DNA of 64,000 nt from Dasypus novemcinctus (GCF_030445035.2 NC_080673.1:182199216-182263215), one strand, 5' to 3'; positions 45,151-57,939 are shown, counted from the first letter of the stretch. The notes: generated from the sequence alone by a model not told the origin. Numbers and translations: made by a program.

Positions 45151-45864
45151 TGGAGTTGTTCTCTAACGCCAGTCCTGTCCTGGCTGCTATGGGAAGGGCT
45201 CACCATCCCCCGAGAGGCATGCTGTCCAGTGGGCAATCACACTTGATAAAGGTCAAGTTGACTGGGCGGCCACATTCTGTTTCCCATCGGCCACGCTCTA
45301 GGTGATGTCCAGCATATCTTGCCTTCAACTTTGCTGACAGTAAACATTTCCTCTGTGGGTAAAGAAGCTATACTTGGACTGGAAGCTCAGAAATCTGTGG
45401 ACAAATCCCAAGGATTCTTGGCAAGCCGCACCCTCTCTTTGAGTGTCAGTTTCCTTGTTGCTCCATTTCTGATACTGTGTTGGAATTTGCCATGTCCTTT
45501 GATTATTCCACATCCTCGCTTAATTTCATTGGTTTCCCATTCACTTTGCAATCAAAGATCCCTGACCCCCAAGCACTGCTGAGGAAGTCTGACCTCAGGG
45601 CATTTCTGAGACTAGGCTCAGAGGCTGAGGAAGAAAAGGGCCCAGAAGGGAATCTGCCAGCTCCTGCCCCTTCTAGCTCACAGCTGCACGGAGCCACCTG
45701 TGGGAGGCCAAGCCACAGCTCATGAGCCCCTTTCCAATGGAAATGTAGTCTAATAATCCACTCCAAAACCAGATCTCACTAGGATTGAGAGGAAAGCCAC
45801 ATTATAAGAGGCTTACTATGTGCTCCATGCAAGTCACTGGTTAAAGCAGATGACAATGAAGGAA

Positions 45865-46010
45865 GGACTGAATGTTTGTGGCATACAGTTGTTTATTTAA
45901 TTTTCAAAACAACATGTATGAGGCATTATTTTCTGTATATTGTAGGTGAGAAAACCGAAGCTCAGATGAGGCAGTGATGTGTTCAAGGTCAGACAACTAG
46001 TAAATGATAA
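45865..46010 (-). mobile_element. MIR SINE
   Basis: TTGTAGGTGAGAAAACCGAA, CAAGGTCAGACAACTAGTAA and the AT-rich left part follow an inverted MIR. Confidence 0.65.
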
Positions 46011-46699
46011 AGGCAGGCTAAGAGACCGGTCCAAGGCCACTGGGCTGCTATTAGGATTAGGTGACATTTATTAATCCAATTAATCAATAGCTGGCTATTT
46101 AGCTTCCTATTACACTTACCAGTCCCTATTCTGTGTGGTGCAACTACCTTAAGGAAGGAAAATTCCTGTCTTTGCCCCTTCTCCACAATGGAGGTCCCCG
46201 GCCTGAGCTTCCTAAATGAGTAGGATTTAAAAACCCTCACTGGATTTTTGTGCTCATGTCCCTGAGGCTTTTATTCCTCTGTTTATTTTTAGAGGGAAGA
46301 TAATATACTTTGCCATCTCAGAGGGAAGCCAAAAGATAATATCAGAAAAGGAGCTTTCACTTCTTTGGCAAATTATCAACATTATTACAGTAGACATATT
46401 TTCTCAGAATCATCTGAAAGGAAACATATACAGGCCCACTTTTCCACCAGCCTGCAGTGTGAAACTCTCTGGTTGTCCCCTTCATCTGTTACTTTTTTGT
46501 CAAAACTCCCTTCCCCCGGGCAACTTGCAGAAAATCATGATTCGTTGGGCATCCCTGGGGTGCCTGGGTGTCCTCACAACCTCAAGCTCATCATATCCCA
46601 GATGGAGTTATAACCCAAACCACTCCTCCTCTTGATTCTCTCTGCCTGCTACTGGTACCCCCATTCTCCCAGACTCTCAGACCCAAAATCTGGTTCCCT

Positions 46700-46887
46700 T
46701 CTGAAAGGTAGTATCAGGAAGTGGTCAAGAACATGGACTTTGGATGCAGAAAGTCTTGAATTTATACCCCAGGCCCACCACTTAACTAGCTGCATAATGA
46801 GTAAATCATTCAACCCCGAGCCTGTTTCCTCACCTGTGATACTCATCTCATATGGTCTTTATGAGAATTTAGTGAATATTTATGCGG
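46700..46887 (+). mobile_element. MIR SINE
   Basis: AAGAACATGGACTTTGGATG, CCACTTAACTAGCTGCATAA and TTTCCTCACCTGTGATACTC occur in MIR order. It runs into the LTR at 46888. Confidence 0.75.
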
Positions 46888-47290
46888 CAATGTGATGCTC
46901 AGTCTTACCCGTCAGCTCAGTACCCAGTTACTTAGTTAAACACTGATCCAGTGATTCTGTGAAGGTATTCTGTAGATGTGCTTAACATTTACAATCAGTT
47001 CACTTAAGGAAAAGAGATTACCCTCAATAATGTGAGTGAGCCTATCAGTCAGTTGAAGGCCTTAAGAGCAAAAACTGAGGTTTCCTAAGAAGAAAAAATC
47101 CTGCCTCAAGTCTGCAGCTCCAACTCGTGTCTGAGTTTCCAGTCTACTGGCTCCCCCCACAGATTTTGGGCACACCAGCCCCCACAATCACCAGAGCCAA
47201 TTCCTTAAAATAAATAATTCTGCGTGTGTGTATTTTACACATATATAAAAGATATAAAATCTCCTATTGGCTCTGTTTGTCTAGAGAATC
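46888..47290 (+). mobile_element. Old ERVL/MaLR-type LTR
   Basis: The phrases GTAGATGTGCTTAACATTTA, GAGATTACCCTC, CAGTTGAAGGCCTTAAGAG, AGCCAATTCCTTAAAATAAA and CCTATTGGCTCTGTTTGTCT match a widespread mammalian LTR group. The name is not assigned. Confidence 0.55.
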
Positions 47291-47986
47291 CTCCAGACTC
47301 AGAATTATGGCTGTGGATAAGGCCGAACAAGTTGTTTAACATTCTGAAGAGAGGGACTAGATGCAAGCCCATGATTTGCTAAGAGAAAATAAAGCCTGTT
47401 GTGTAACACATGCCCTATCTGCTTTCTCCTGCCCCCGTAAGTATAACAGAGAGAAATTCTTTGAAGAGGGTTGTCAGTTAAGTGGATAGGGAATTCCATG
47501 CCAATTTTCCTCTACTTTCTCCATGAAACCAAGCATGGGAAACTTCCAGAAATGTTTAGGGAGGGAAAAATTGTTTGTCAAAAGGGAAAACTGTTTTCTC
47601 ATCCTTCCTTTCATGGGATCTGAATTTGGGGAAAGGGTTCTTAGTGACCCCATGTCTTCTGGACTCCGAATTTGTTTCATGTGTCTCATGTTGAGCAATG
47701 TTAAGAAAGAACCTGGCTGGAGCTGGGTTTCCAAGGATGGAGAAGCAAGAGGACATGGTTCCATGGCCCAAGCAGACACCAAAGTAGCCAGGCCCAGTTA
47801 GCCTGGGGCAGAAAGAGGCCATGTGGGATGTGCCACAAGAGCAGGAGATGACTGGAACCACATAAGAGCTCAGCTAGAGAATACATCATCCATAGCAGGC
47901 ACTCAGATAGTATTGGAGGTCCCCACACAGACTGCATGAATGGGAAGGTGGGGCCCTCTGAAAAGCATACAAAACTGCCCCCCAAA

Positions 47987-50456
47987 TGACTGAATGTTCA
48001 TTTTGCCAGGGTGGGTTGTACCATTGGGTAGAGACCCAAGTAGTGAGAGTGGGGGTGGACCCACATCCTGGGGAGGACTAATGCCATCAAATAGAGGGAA
48101 CTGTATCTCTCGAGAGAAAGGGTGGCTCCCAGGGCATTAGGGCAGTTGAGCAAGTCAGGCCTTGAACACTGTTGCAAGTATCTCTGGACATGGCTCCTCG
48201 GGAAATGGGGATTGGCTGTCGCTGTGGGCTCCAAGGGGAGGGGAAAATGGATGTTGAAGGGATGGAACCAAGGTAAATGTGGGGGCAAGAGAGGAGTTTC
48301 GCGAGAGTACACAAGGATGGATATAAAACATGTAATATTACACCAAAAACTTATAGGGGACATCAGACTAATAATGTAAACCATAATGTAAAACATAGGA
48401 TAACTAAAAAATTTAGAAAACTGTATATCCTAAAGTATGGACCACAATGTAAGCACAAACGTCGCCTTGTTTGAAAGCTATTGTCTCGGAGTCTGTACAT
48501 CAGTTTCAGTAAATATGATATGAATAAGTTAAAAGATTATTGCTGTGGAAGGGAAAAGGTTTTATGGTGGATGTGTGGGAGTACTGTATATTGTATATAT
48601 GAATTACTGTGATCTAGGGCTCTTGTGAAGAGAAGCTCAATAATTAGGAAAAAAGAAAAGAAAAAGATAGGATGTAGAATTTTTCCAAAGCAATATGTAT
48701 TCTATATCTAACCTTTAAACTCGTCGCTATATTCCATTTTACTAGTAAGGGAACCTGACATTATATTGGGCTTCACTTTTCAGGAAGTTTTGGATCACAG
48801 AGTGGTTCAACAATGGCAGCGGAGGAATACTGGTATGGGATATTATTGACAGGCGATATATGGTTGACAGGGAGTTATACAGGGCATATGTCCAGGGTGC
48901 ATGGAAATGTTTGGATATACTCATAGTGGAAACAATTAAAAACAACAACTGGGGGGGTACTGGGTTACTGGCGGGGGGTGCTCTGTCGTGGTCCCTAGGG
49001 GAGCAGCGGCAGTCCCCCAGGTATAACATAAGGACCAGGAAGGGATGAGGGTCCAACAGTGAGCCCCTGATACTAATGACTATGTTTGTGAGCCTATACG
49101 CCTGAAATAAGAACAAGGCCTAGAGCAGCACTGTGCCTAGGAGTTCCCTCCTGACAGCCTCCATGTTACTCAAATGTGGCCAGTCTCAAAGCCAAACTCA
49201 GCATGTAAATGCAATGCATTTCCCCCAGCATGGGACATGACACCCGCGGATGAGCCTCCCTGGCACCGAGGGATCACTACCAAGTACCAGTTGATGATGC
49301 AACTAGAAAATGATCTTGAATTAAAGGTTCAATGCAGACCAGCAGAATATCCCTGTCTACATATAATAACAGGAGTTAAAAATGCTGTCTGATTTAAATT
49401 AAGGGGGAAATGGAAAGGACAAATGAGTTTATATGACTATGAGTCTCTAAAAAAAGAGTCTGGAGGTTGTCAGAAGGATTGCCCTTATGCACACCTGAGC
49501 AGAGTCTCAGAGACAGATAAAGTAGATACAACCCCAGGAATTGGTCCTTTTGAGGGCTAAAGAGACCCACAGGTTCTATGGTCATGGCAGATGGGGTTCA
49601 CTGCCATGTCAGTTGACCCTTCTTTGGAGCTGGTGTTTCTGCGTGATGGAGCTGGACTCAGATGGGATCTCTTTTCACAAGTCTTTCATGCTACTTTACT
49701 GGAATTGTATTTGGTGCTGGGGCTTAAGATGTATCTAGGGGATTTGAATCTCTGGACTGACAATATGATAGCCAGGCCCTGACCTCAACAGACTTCAGCT
49801 CCTACACTCTGATTTATTGGACTTACTCCACTCAGCTAACATGGAGTTGAAAAATGTCAACCACCACACCATGGAGCCTAGAGTGCCTACAACTGAAAGC
49901 AGGAGGATTGCATCCAATATCCATGTGGAATCTAACCCCCCTCTTGACATAGATGTGGAATGGACACAACCAAGCCAAGATCCACAGGCAGGAGGAATAC
50001 AGTAAGGATCAGAGTGGACTCAATGATATTCTATTCATGAACTATTGTGGTTAATAATCGAGAAAATGTGGCATTGATGTGGAAAAAGTGGCCATGGTGG
50101 CTGCTGGGTGCGGAAAAGGGGAGGAAGAGAAGAGATGTGGAGGCATTCTCAGGACTTGGAGTTGTCCTGGGTGGTGCCCCAGGGACAATTGCCGGATGTT
50201 GTGTGTCCTCCCATGGCCCACTGGATGGAACGTGGTAAAGTGTGGGCTATGGTGTGGAACACGGGACATGGGGTGCAGCGATGCCCGGAGATGTACTCAC
50301 CAGACGCAATGGATGTGACATGATGATGGGGGAGAGTGTTGTTGGGGGGAGAGTGGTGGGGTGGGGGCGGTGGGGGCGAATGGGGACCTCATATTTTTTT
50401 AATGTAATATCTTTTTAAAAAATGAATAAATTGAGGAGAATTTGGAAAAAAAAAAA
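47987..50456 (+). mobile_element. Complete 2.47-kb non-coding retroposon (called NCR here)
   Basis: A perfect 16-bp direct repeat (AAAACTGCCCCCCAAA) flanks this stretch at 47971-47986 and 50457-50472. The right end is a poly(A) tract just before the repeat, as in L1-mediated insertion. No open frame over about 130 codons lies inside and no reverse-transcriptase motif was seen. Its 3' portion resembles sequences at 7872-8030, 9755-10620, 28160-28530 and, inverted, 61268-61960. The terminal 200-300 bases resemble the L1 3' UTRs at 31730-31925 and 32360-32560. It could be a stand-alone non-autonomous family or a 5'-truncated L1 with an unusually long 3' UTR. Confidence 0.8.
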
Positions 50457-50472
50457 AAACTGCCCCCCAAAA

Positions 50473-51033
50473 GAAGGAGCAAGCATGTGCACATCTGCCA
50501 TGACAAAGGTAATTGGGACCGCAAGCAACATCATTTTTTTGCCACTTTATCATTCATCCCCCCTCCAATCATCAAGAAGAGGGAATGGAGCAAGGAAGAG
50601 GGAAAAAGAAGGACTACTACTTTCTTCTCTACTGCAGTTTCCAGGCTGGAGCCTGTCTGACTTAGAGAAAAGGGGAGAAGTTTCAAACTAGATGTGAGAT
50701 GAAAGGCTTGGTTTAAATACCTGAAGATGAAATTGTCCTAATGAAAAGAGATGAAAAGGAAAGGAAAAAGATGGGAAAAGCTAAGAGATCTGCCAGAGAT
50801 ATGACAGGGAGTGGGAATATCTAAAAGAGAGGGATTGAAGACAGAGGTAAGGGAGAAATATAGCTACTTACTGATTGTTTTATACCTTTCAATAATCTAG
50901 TTACATATGAAGTGTGTCTGACAACAGTAGATGCTTAATGAATGACAGCATCATAAGCAATATTTAAGATACTTCTTTTAGTTATTAGCCTGGTCCTGCT
51001 GGTCTTTTCAATTTCTATTGAGAACACTCTAAT
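50473..51033. other. Unassigned intergenic sequence
   Basis: Purine-rich and without a recognised family. Confidence 0.45.
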
Positions 51034-51236
51034 CCAGGGGCTCTTAACACTTTTTGTTCTAGTCAGATGAAATGAATACTACCTAATTTATTTATTGCAT
51101 ACATTCATAAGGGAAGGAAATGCTAGATTTCAGTTAGAGGTCAGAGAAAATAAAGATAATAAGTTGAGCTTTTTCAGTTCAAGCTCACAAACCCCCTGAA
51201 ATCTTTGGGTCCGTGGACCCCTGGTTAACGACACCT
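51034..51236. mobile_element. Second copy of the small inverted-end element
   Basis: It begins CAGGGGCTCTTAACACTTTT and ends GTGGACCCCTGGTTAACGAC, with CAGTTCAAGCTCAC shared with the copy at 6.0-6.25 kb. Confidence 0.5.
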
Positions 51237-51479
51237 TCTAATCAAAATTACCTTCATTGCTTATAACTCAGGAAGTTATAGCAGCTGTCCAACTGATCTC
51301 CCAGCCCCCAATTCTCTCTCCTCTGCAATTTTCCACCCTCTCTGTTATCAGATTGATCTTTCCAGTATAAAGCTCAGATCCTCTCAATCCCTGTCCAGGA
51401 ATTCTCAAAAGGTTCACTGTTATCTGAAAGTCCATTTTCCTTAGCCTGTTATGAAGGTCCCCAGCAACTGGGAGCTAAA

Positions 51480-52060
51480 CTTCCTGTGATGATTAGGCAA
51501 ATGTGTCCACTGGGCCAGGTAATTGTGCCCAGTTGTTTGTTAAGCAAGCACTTGAGCCACATCAGCTTTCCTCTGTATGTTTTCTTTATCCCAAGATCTT
51601 GGCTGAAGAAACTGACCCCCTCCAGAATATGCTAGTCTTGTGACTGAGCAAAATGGGGAATGGCAGAAGGAGTGATGCTTCTCAAACTTTCAGCAGAAGA
51701 ATCACACATCACTTCTGTTCACATCCATTAGTCAAAGAGAGTCACATGGCCAGGTCTGGTGAAAGCAGTGCAGGAAGTATAGTCTTTTCACAGAGAAGAG
51801 CACCAAGGAGACACAATAAATATTTTTAAACAAATAATATAATCTACCACTCAGAGGAATATTTTCTTCAAAGATAAAGGGAAGTACCATGCCAGGAGAC
51901 AGGTCCCTTCCTTGTTGTCTGGAGGTAATGCTTAGAACTGCAGCAGCCTCCTGCCTGAGAGAACCACAGAGAGGGCCGCCCAGAACATTAGTGTTGAATT
52001 GTTGAGCCCTGGGTCAGCCTATCCCTGAGCTTCCTACTGGGAGAGAGAATAAACCCTTAT
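51480..52060 (+). mobile_element. Possible old LTR fragments
   Basis: The segment 51490-51600 (GGCAAATGTGTCCACTGGGC, CCCAGTTGTTTG) and the segment 51950-52060 (CTACTGGGAGAGAGAATAAA) look like the start and end of an old MLT2-like LTR. The middle is not recognisable. Confidence 0.3.
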
Positions 52061-52544
52061 TTCTTAAACCTGTAGCATTCCCTCATCTCTGCCTAAAGAC
52101 ATTTGAGCAGAAACATTCCCTTCAGGGTTTCCCACATTCTAGTGACCATCTCAAGCATGTCCCATTAAATGCTCAACCATTACTAACTAAAAGAAGGGTA
52201 TGTTGATGAGAGTGGATGAATTTTTCATTTTTGCCTATGACTTTAGGTTAATTTAATCTTCCACTGGATATTATTTTCCTTGATGACAGACTATCTTGTT
52301 CATCTCTACTAGAACCACCCATCCCTCTGACTGCCTAGCAAAATGTGTCATACATGATGGTGTTCAAAACATGTTTGATGGATGACTCCCTTATCTATAA
52401 AATAAAGTATTTGGACTAGATTAGTGGCTTTCAAAATTCTTTTCAATACAGTGAAAAGTTTTTTTTCTGCCAAGATCACTTTAGGGCTTTTGATTGAACT
52501 CAGTGAGGCAAATTGTGACCCAAGTTGAGTCTCTGTCCCCTTGC

Positions 52545-53071
52545 TGGGTCTGATATACACAGAAACACAGAGAAAGACTCACTCAGACAGACAAGAGGAA
52601 GAGAGAGCTCTGCCGTTCTTGATCCTGCCATGTGACAGAAACAGCTGAGGCCCGGGAGAGATAAGGCATTTGCCTGATAGCGTACACTCAAATTGGGAAG
52701 AGAGCAGAACAGCGGAGACTGACATAGTAGGCCCAGAGAAAAACAAGCCCTATGCCAGGAGAGAGAGTACTACTAAATCACTTAAGCATGAAGCCCCAAG
52801 AGGCTGGGTCCTTGCAGCTCAAGAGGAAAGGGTGAGCCCAGAATGGAAGGCTGAAATCTTGGCAAACATCAGCAGTCATCTTTTTTCACCATGTGGCAAC
52901 AGACCAGGATCAACAGTAGCTGACTTTGGTGAGAAAATATCTCTGATGGTGTCTCAGTTTGGACTTTCCACGACCTTGGAACTGTAAGCTTTTACATCAA
53001 ATAAAACCTCTTTATAAAAGCCAACACATTGCTGGTACTTTGCATTGGCAACCCTTTGACAAATTAAAACA
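52545..53071 (+). mobile_element. Group B-like LTR, diverged
   Basis: It shares the order of landmarks (CTGATAGCGTACACTC, GCCCTATGCCAGGAG, TTTGGTGAGAAAATA, TAAAAGCCAACACATT, GGTACTTTGCAT) with the group B LTRs and ends AATTAAAACA. The left edge is uncertain. Confidence 0.55.
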
Positions 53072-54365
53072 AGGACTTTGAGATGTTCCTTTGAAATCTT
53101 AGGGGAACCCCCTTGGGTTCCACAGAACACAGTTTGAAAACCACTGATTTAGCTCTTTTACCAGACCATAATCTGTGATAGAAGGGCTGCAATATCAGTC
53201 TATCTTCCAGCAGGATTAGCCAATTATGCTTGACCTCACAAGCTTAGGAGTTTAATTTCTAGACTTGCTCTGCCCTTGGCTTTGTTGAGTGAGCAGACCC
53301 CTGTCCATTAGGCTACCAATTACAAGTGCCTTCTTCATCTTCATGTCCCTCCTGGCCTTGCTCCAAGACTCTCCTTGTGTGATTTCCTGCCAGAGATGCA
53401 CTGCCCCAATGTGCGCCCCCTGCAGACTTGGGAGCTGTTTTCTCTCCAACAACCAGAACAACTACCTGCCTCCACCCTGGGGCAGTCTTTCCAGACAGAC
53501 CTGTCCAAGCAATCATCACAGGACTCCTCAATCCAGCCGGTGTGACTGGCATTTTCCCATCTTCCCAACTGAAAACCAAAGGCCTCAACACGGGCTATAC
53601 CCCTTGGTTGAAGGGCATTGATTTCTAGCTTCCAAATCTCCCCTGGGATGATTAAACCACCTACAGCATAAGTTCTAATCCAACCTTTCACCATTTTGAC
53701 ACCCAGCCCTGGTAAAACTCTTCAGAAGGCCCCACCTACTAAGGTTTTTATGCGATCAGCTCAGCCTATCAAGAAAAACCAGAGTGCCTTTCCTAGGGTT
53801 TTGTGCAGTCAGGGCCTCAGTTTCTCGTTTCTACAACTCACATTTATTGTGTGAAGGCAAGGGGAGCCGTGGTCCTTCTGCAGTCGAATGGTGAGGGATA
53901 CATGAGCCTCCCCCCATGGCCCACAGAGCTTGGCTCTGAGGACACCCTGGTACAGTGTGCCCGGGATACCACCCCACTCTGAAGGGCTCGGAGGGCCACT
54001 CTCGTTCCCAAGACCGGCCCCAGCAGGTCAGAGAAAATGGTGCCTGAATAATGCCCCTCACATGGCACCAGCCCACTGGCAACCCCTGAAAACTCCAGCT
54101 AAATCCTCACACCTGCTCCTGGATCACTGCGCTTAGTTCTGTCTTTCTTTTGCAGTTGCTAATTTGTTACAGCCCTAAGCCTGGAAGCAGCAGCTGCCAC
54201 AAGAAAACAACCAGGCAGGAGGCAAGTAAACGAGATGGGCAAATGGGGCACCAATGGCAGCTAAGGCGGTCTCAGCCCAGGTTGCAGAATTCCCCAGGAG
54301 TGGAGCCAATGGCTCCCGAGACCTAATTTACCAGGTGTTACCTTGGGTGACTTCCAGGTGTCGGG
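53072..54365. other. Unassigned intergenic sequence
   Basis: No family was recognised. Overlapping frames on both strands at 53289-53694 lack domains. Confidence 0.45.
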
Positions 54366-54484
54366 TTGCCAGATAAAATACAGGACACCCAGTTCAATTT
54401 GCATTTCAGGTAAACTTTGGATAATTTTTAGTATAAACATGTCCTGTGCATGACTGCATTGTAATTTGCCAACTCTGACAACCT
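54366..54484. mobile_element. Half-length relative of the palindromic element
   Basis: GGTTGCCAGATAAAATACAG, CACCCAGTTCAATTTG and TTTTTAGTATAAACATGTCC match one arm and the centre of the element at 43.0 kb. Confidence 0.5.
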
Positions 54485-55224
54485 TATGCAGGTGCTATCA
54501 GAGGAGTAGGTTGGGGGCTGGGGGTGGGCAGAAAAGCAAGATCGGGCAATAGACCGAGCAGACAAAAATCAAATGCTGCACTGGGGCTGCACACACACAA
54601 GATATTAAAGAGGCTGAATCAATTTGGAAAGAAGGAAAGGGTGGAAAGGGGTGGAAAGGGAGGGAGGGAGAGGGAAGACTACAAGCTTATCCCTGAAGGA
54701 AAAGAAAGTGTTGGCCACTTTTATCAGCAAACAGTGCGATGAGAAAATGGCATTGGCCGGGTGTCTCTCCTGCAGCAGGCTGGGAGCTTCCCTGGAGAGC
54801 AGGGCGTGCTCCTTATTGTAACTTCAGCACAGCCCAGCCCACACGCTGGCCCAGAGGCAGTGCTCAAAACTCCTTCGATTCCTGAAGGAATGGAAGACCG
54901 GGTTGCATCTGTGAGGTCCCACCCTATAGCCCAGCTTTGTTCTCCTTCTGACTTTTTAGTGCGTGGGTTGTTCTCAGGCTTGAGCCCCTTCACACGGCTG
55001 AGAAGCCCTCGGCTGCCCAGAGAGCATTTAGCACGCAGTCTTAAGATTACTTCCTCCACCCTGGGTGGGGAAGATGTCATGATAAGAAAGAAGAGTTTTG
55101 GCCGCTGCACCTGGCCAGGAGGTTGTGAGAGGAGAAGAAGGGAGAAGAGACCCTCCTCTGGATTCCGGGCCCCTGAATTCTCCTGTTATCCACATTCTGC
55201 TTCTCCTGGGAAAACTAATAACAC

Positions 55225-55405
55225 CGACGACACTTCTAGAGAATTTACCATGCACTGTGCTGAGCGCTTTGCATTTCTTATCTCATTTAAGTCTCAAAAC
55301 GAGCCTTGGAGAAAGGTACTGTTATCCCCACTTTACAGACGAAGAACCTGAGGCCCTGAGAAGTTCAGAGTCTTGTCTCAGGCTGGTAAGTAGCAGCGCC
55401 GGGGT
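55225..55405 (-). mobile_element. MIR SINE
   Basis: ACTGTGCTGAGCGCTTTGCA, ATCCCCACTTTACAGACGAA and CTGGTAAGTAGCAGCGCCGG follow an inverted MIR. It underlies part of a 196-codon open frame that is therefore not a gene. Confidence 0.75.
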
Positions 55406-55695
55406 TTGGACAAAGGCAGGGCCCAGAGGCTCCTTGAGCCTGCCGTTCCCCAGAGGCCCTGCTGTAGGGGACATCGGGAGGCAGGACCCAGAGCAGCTTT
55501 ACCTGGCGCCACAAGCAGAGCGGACCTGGGGGCTCTCAGGTGGTGTTTGGTTTCTCTCACCTTTGCCCAGTTGCGTCCTGCGGGTTCAGGTCTGAGGAGA
55601 TCTGGTGACAGCCTCACACGCCCCATGCCCCCGGGGCTCCCAAGTCTCCTCCCTCACAGGGCTTTGGAAAGAAGGTCCTGAGGAGGCTCCCAAAG

Positions 55696-55731
<36 letters not shown>

Positions 55732-56463
55732 CAGACGCCAGTCTCAGGGGTCCTGGGTTGGCAGATTCGCACCTGGCCTATCGCCAGCAGAGCCCCCATT
55801 CCGGAAGAGGGGGAAAGGGGATGGCTTGTCTCCCCAGAGCCTCTGGATTCTCAGTGTCAGCTCACCGAGACCCTGCGTGTGCCTAGGGCAGACCCCATCC
55901 CCTCAGGTTTCCCTTCCGTTCTTCTGTCAAACCCTGACTCCAGCCTCAGACTGTCAAATCCCCAGGGCCAATGGCGTGAAGGGGTGACTCCAGGGTCTTC
56001 GCAGTGACAGAGCCGTCTTCTCTGAGCTCTGAAAACGTCTGCCCCCTGTTTCCCAAGCCCATCCTTCCCCAAGGGCTGGGGGTGACAGTCTCCTCAGGGG
56101 CCATTGGTTGAGAGCTGGGGGCTTTCTCTGGAGTAGCCAGGAGAGGAGGCTGCAGGTCCTGGCAGGGTGAAGGAAGGAAATCCCAAGACAGAGAGCCCTG
56201 AAGATGTGTTTGCAAGCCAAGGGCTAGCCGACAGCCAAGCCTCTGTGGGAGTGAGTCTGCTTTGCAGAAGACGAAGCAGGACAAGACCCCAGAGGCCTGG
56301 CCTGCCTTCACCTGCCGCTGCCTTCTGTGCCCCCTTGGGCAAAGGCTCTCCTAACCCGCAGAACCAGACAAGCCAGAGACCCCACCTCTGGGTGATGCGT
56401 CTCTGGTCAGGGCCGGGTAGAGGTGGAGATAGTCCTGCAGCCCCTCCGTTGGAGGAAAGAAGC
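55406..56463. other. GC-rich unassigned stretch around the poly-C run
   Basis: Composition is higher in G+C than the surroundings and many overlapping frames are open, as expected by chance in GC-rich DNA. CpG is not obviously enriched. No exon was recognised. Confidence 0.4.
55696..55737 (+). repeat. Poly-C homopolymer, 42 bases
   Basis: Forty-two consecutive C follow CAAAG and precede GGTGCAGACG. The length may be uncertain because homopolymers of this size are hard to sequence. Confidence 0.97.
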
Positions 56464-56870
56464 TTCAATGTATTCGTTCTCCATAGCTGCGGTAACACAT
56501 GACCACAAATTTAGTGGCTTAAACAACACAAATATATGATCTCACAGGTCTAGAGTACAGAAGTCCAAAGTGGGTCTCGAGGGGCTAAAAACCAAGGGCT
56601 GTGTTCCTCTTGGAAGCGCCTTGCCTTTTCCTGCATTCCTTGACCCTTGACCCATCCCTCCATCATCCAGGCCAGCGGCGGGCCATCTTCAAACTTCTCT
56701 GCTTCTGTCATCACATCTCCTCTGACCTGACCCTCCTGCCTCCATTTTATTAGGACCCCTTGGGATTACATTAGGCCCACCCAGATAATCCAGGGTGATC
56801 GCCCTGTCTCAAAATCCTTAATGTAATCACATCTGCGAAGTTGCTTTTGCCATGTAAGATAACAGAGTCA
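56464..56870 (-). mobile_element. MaLR LTR (MLT1-like), diverged
   Basis: The plus-strand phrases ATAGCTGCGGTAACACATGA, GTGGCTTAAACAACACAAAT, GGCCATCTTC and CTTAATGTAATCACATCTGC follow the order of an inverted MLT1/MST-type LTR. The exact subfamily is not assigned. Confidence 0.65.
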
Positions 56871-56914
56871 CAGCTTCTGAGGAGTGGGATGGGGAGGCCA
56901 ATTAATTAGTAATT

Positions 56915-57352
56915 GGGAAACGGATGTGGCTCAAGCGGTTGGGTTCCCATCTACCATACAGGAGGTCCAGGGTTCGGTGCCCAGGGCCTACTGGTGAAGG
57001 CAAGCTGGCCTGCATGCCGAGCTGGACCACATGGAGCGCCAGCCCATGTGGGAGTGCCAGCCCACGGGAGGAATCCTGCCCTGTGCGGGAGTGCCGGCCA
57101 ACGCAGGAGAACTGGCGCAGCAAGATGATGCTACAAGAGACACAGAGGAGAGACATTAAGTATGTTGCAGATCAGGGAGCTGAGGTGTCACAAGAGAATG
57201 GTCACCTCTCTCCCACTCTGGAAGGTCCCAGGATTGGTTCCAGAGTCGCCTAATGAGAATACAAGCAGACAGAGAAGAGCACACAGCAAATGGACACAGA
57301 GAGCAGACAATGGGGAAGTGAGGGGGAGAAATAAATAAATCTTTAAAAAAAA
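56915..57352 (+). mobile_element. DAS-SINE, variant body
   Basis: The head is CGGATGTGGCTCAAGCGGTT, of the same type as the copies at 3.3 and 27.6 kb. The middle has several GGAGTGCCAGCCCA-like repeats and a second B-box-like stretch near 57230. The tail is AAATAAATAAATCTTTAAAA. Confidence 0.88.
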
Positions 57353-57939
57353 TTTTAATAACTGGGGCCATCAATGTACCCACTACAGTGTTTCTCTTCC
57401 TGGTCAAGGTCCCTGTCAGGAAAAAAAAAAAAAAAAGAAACAGAATTTGACCTGGGTCCTGAGTTTTGGGGGTTGAGACTTAGGTAGATGTGAAAGGCTG
57501 AAGCAAAGATAGTTCTGGTAGAAGGAATATCAATTTGAAACAGAAATACATGGACACATTCAGAGATTGCACACGCCGAAGGGTTAGAGAGAATCCATTC
57601 CTCAGTTTACCCAGCGGTGATGTTTCTGATCCTTGAAGACTTCCTGAAACCTTGCTCTCATCCCCACTTCCCCTGGGTTTGGGTGAAGAGAACACTATAC
57701 GCCAGGGGTGGCCCAGAGCCCTGTGCCATCTAAGCACCAGCTCTGCCCACAGCCACCTTGAGGGAAACTCTGATGCTTTCGAATCCTAGTGACTTAGAGA
57801 CAGAGTCTCTAAATTTGACAGCTGTCTGTGAAATATTTGCAAATACCTGTACCCACAAAGCATTCGCCTGTTTCCTTCTGTGTGTGAATGAAATGAGGGC
57901 CCCTAAAATGCAAACACTCCTTCTGGTTGTGAGACACAC

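Noticed and set aside
54761..55351. 196-codon open frame on the plus strand
   Set aside because: Its end runs through an inverted MIR copy, no domain is visible, and overlapping frames on both strands are equally open.
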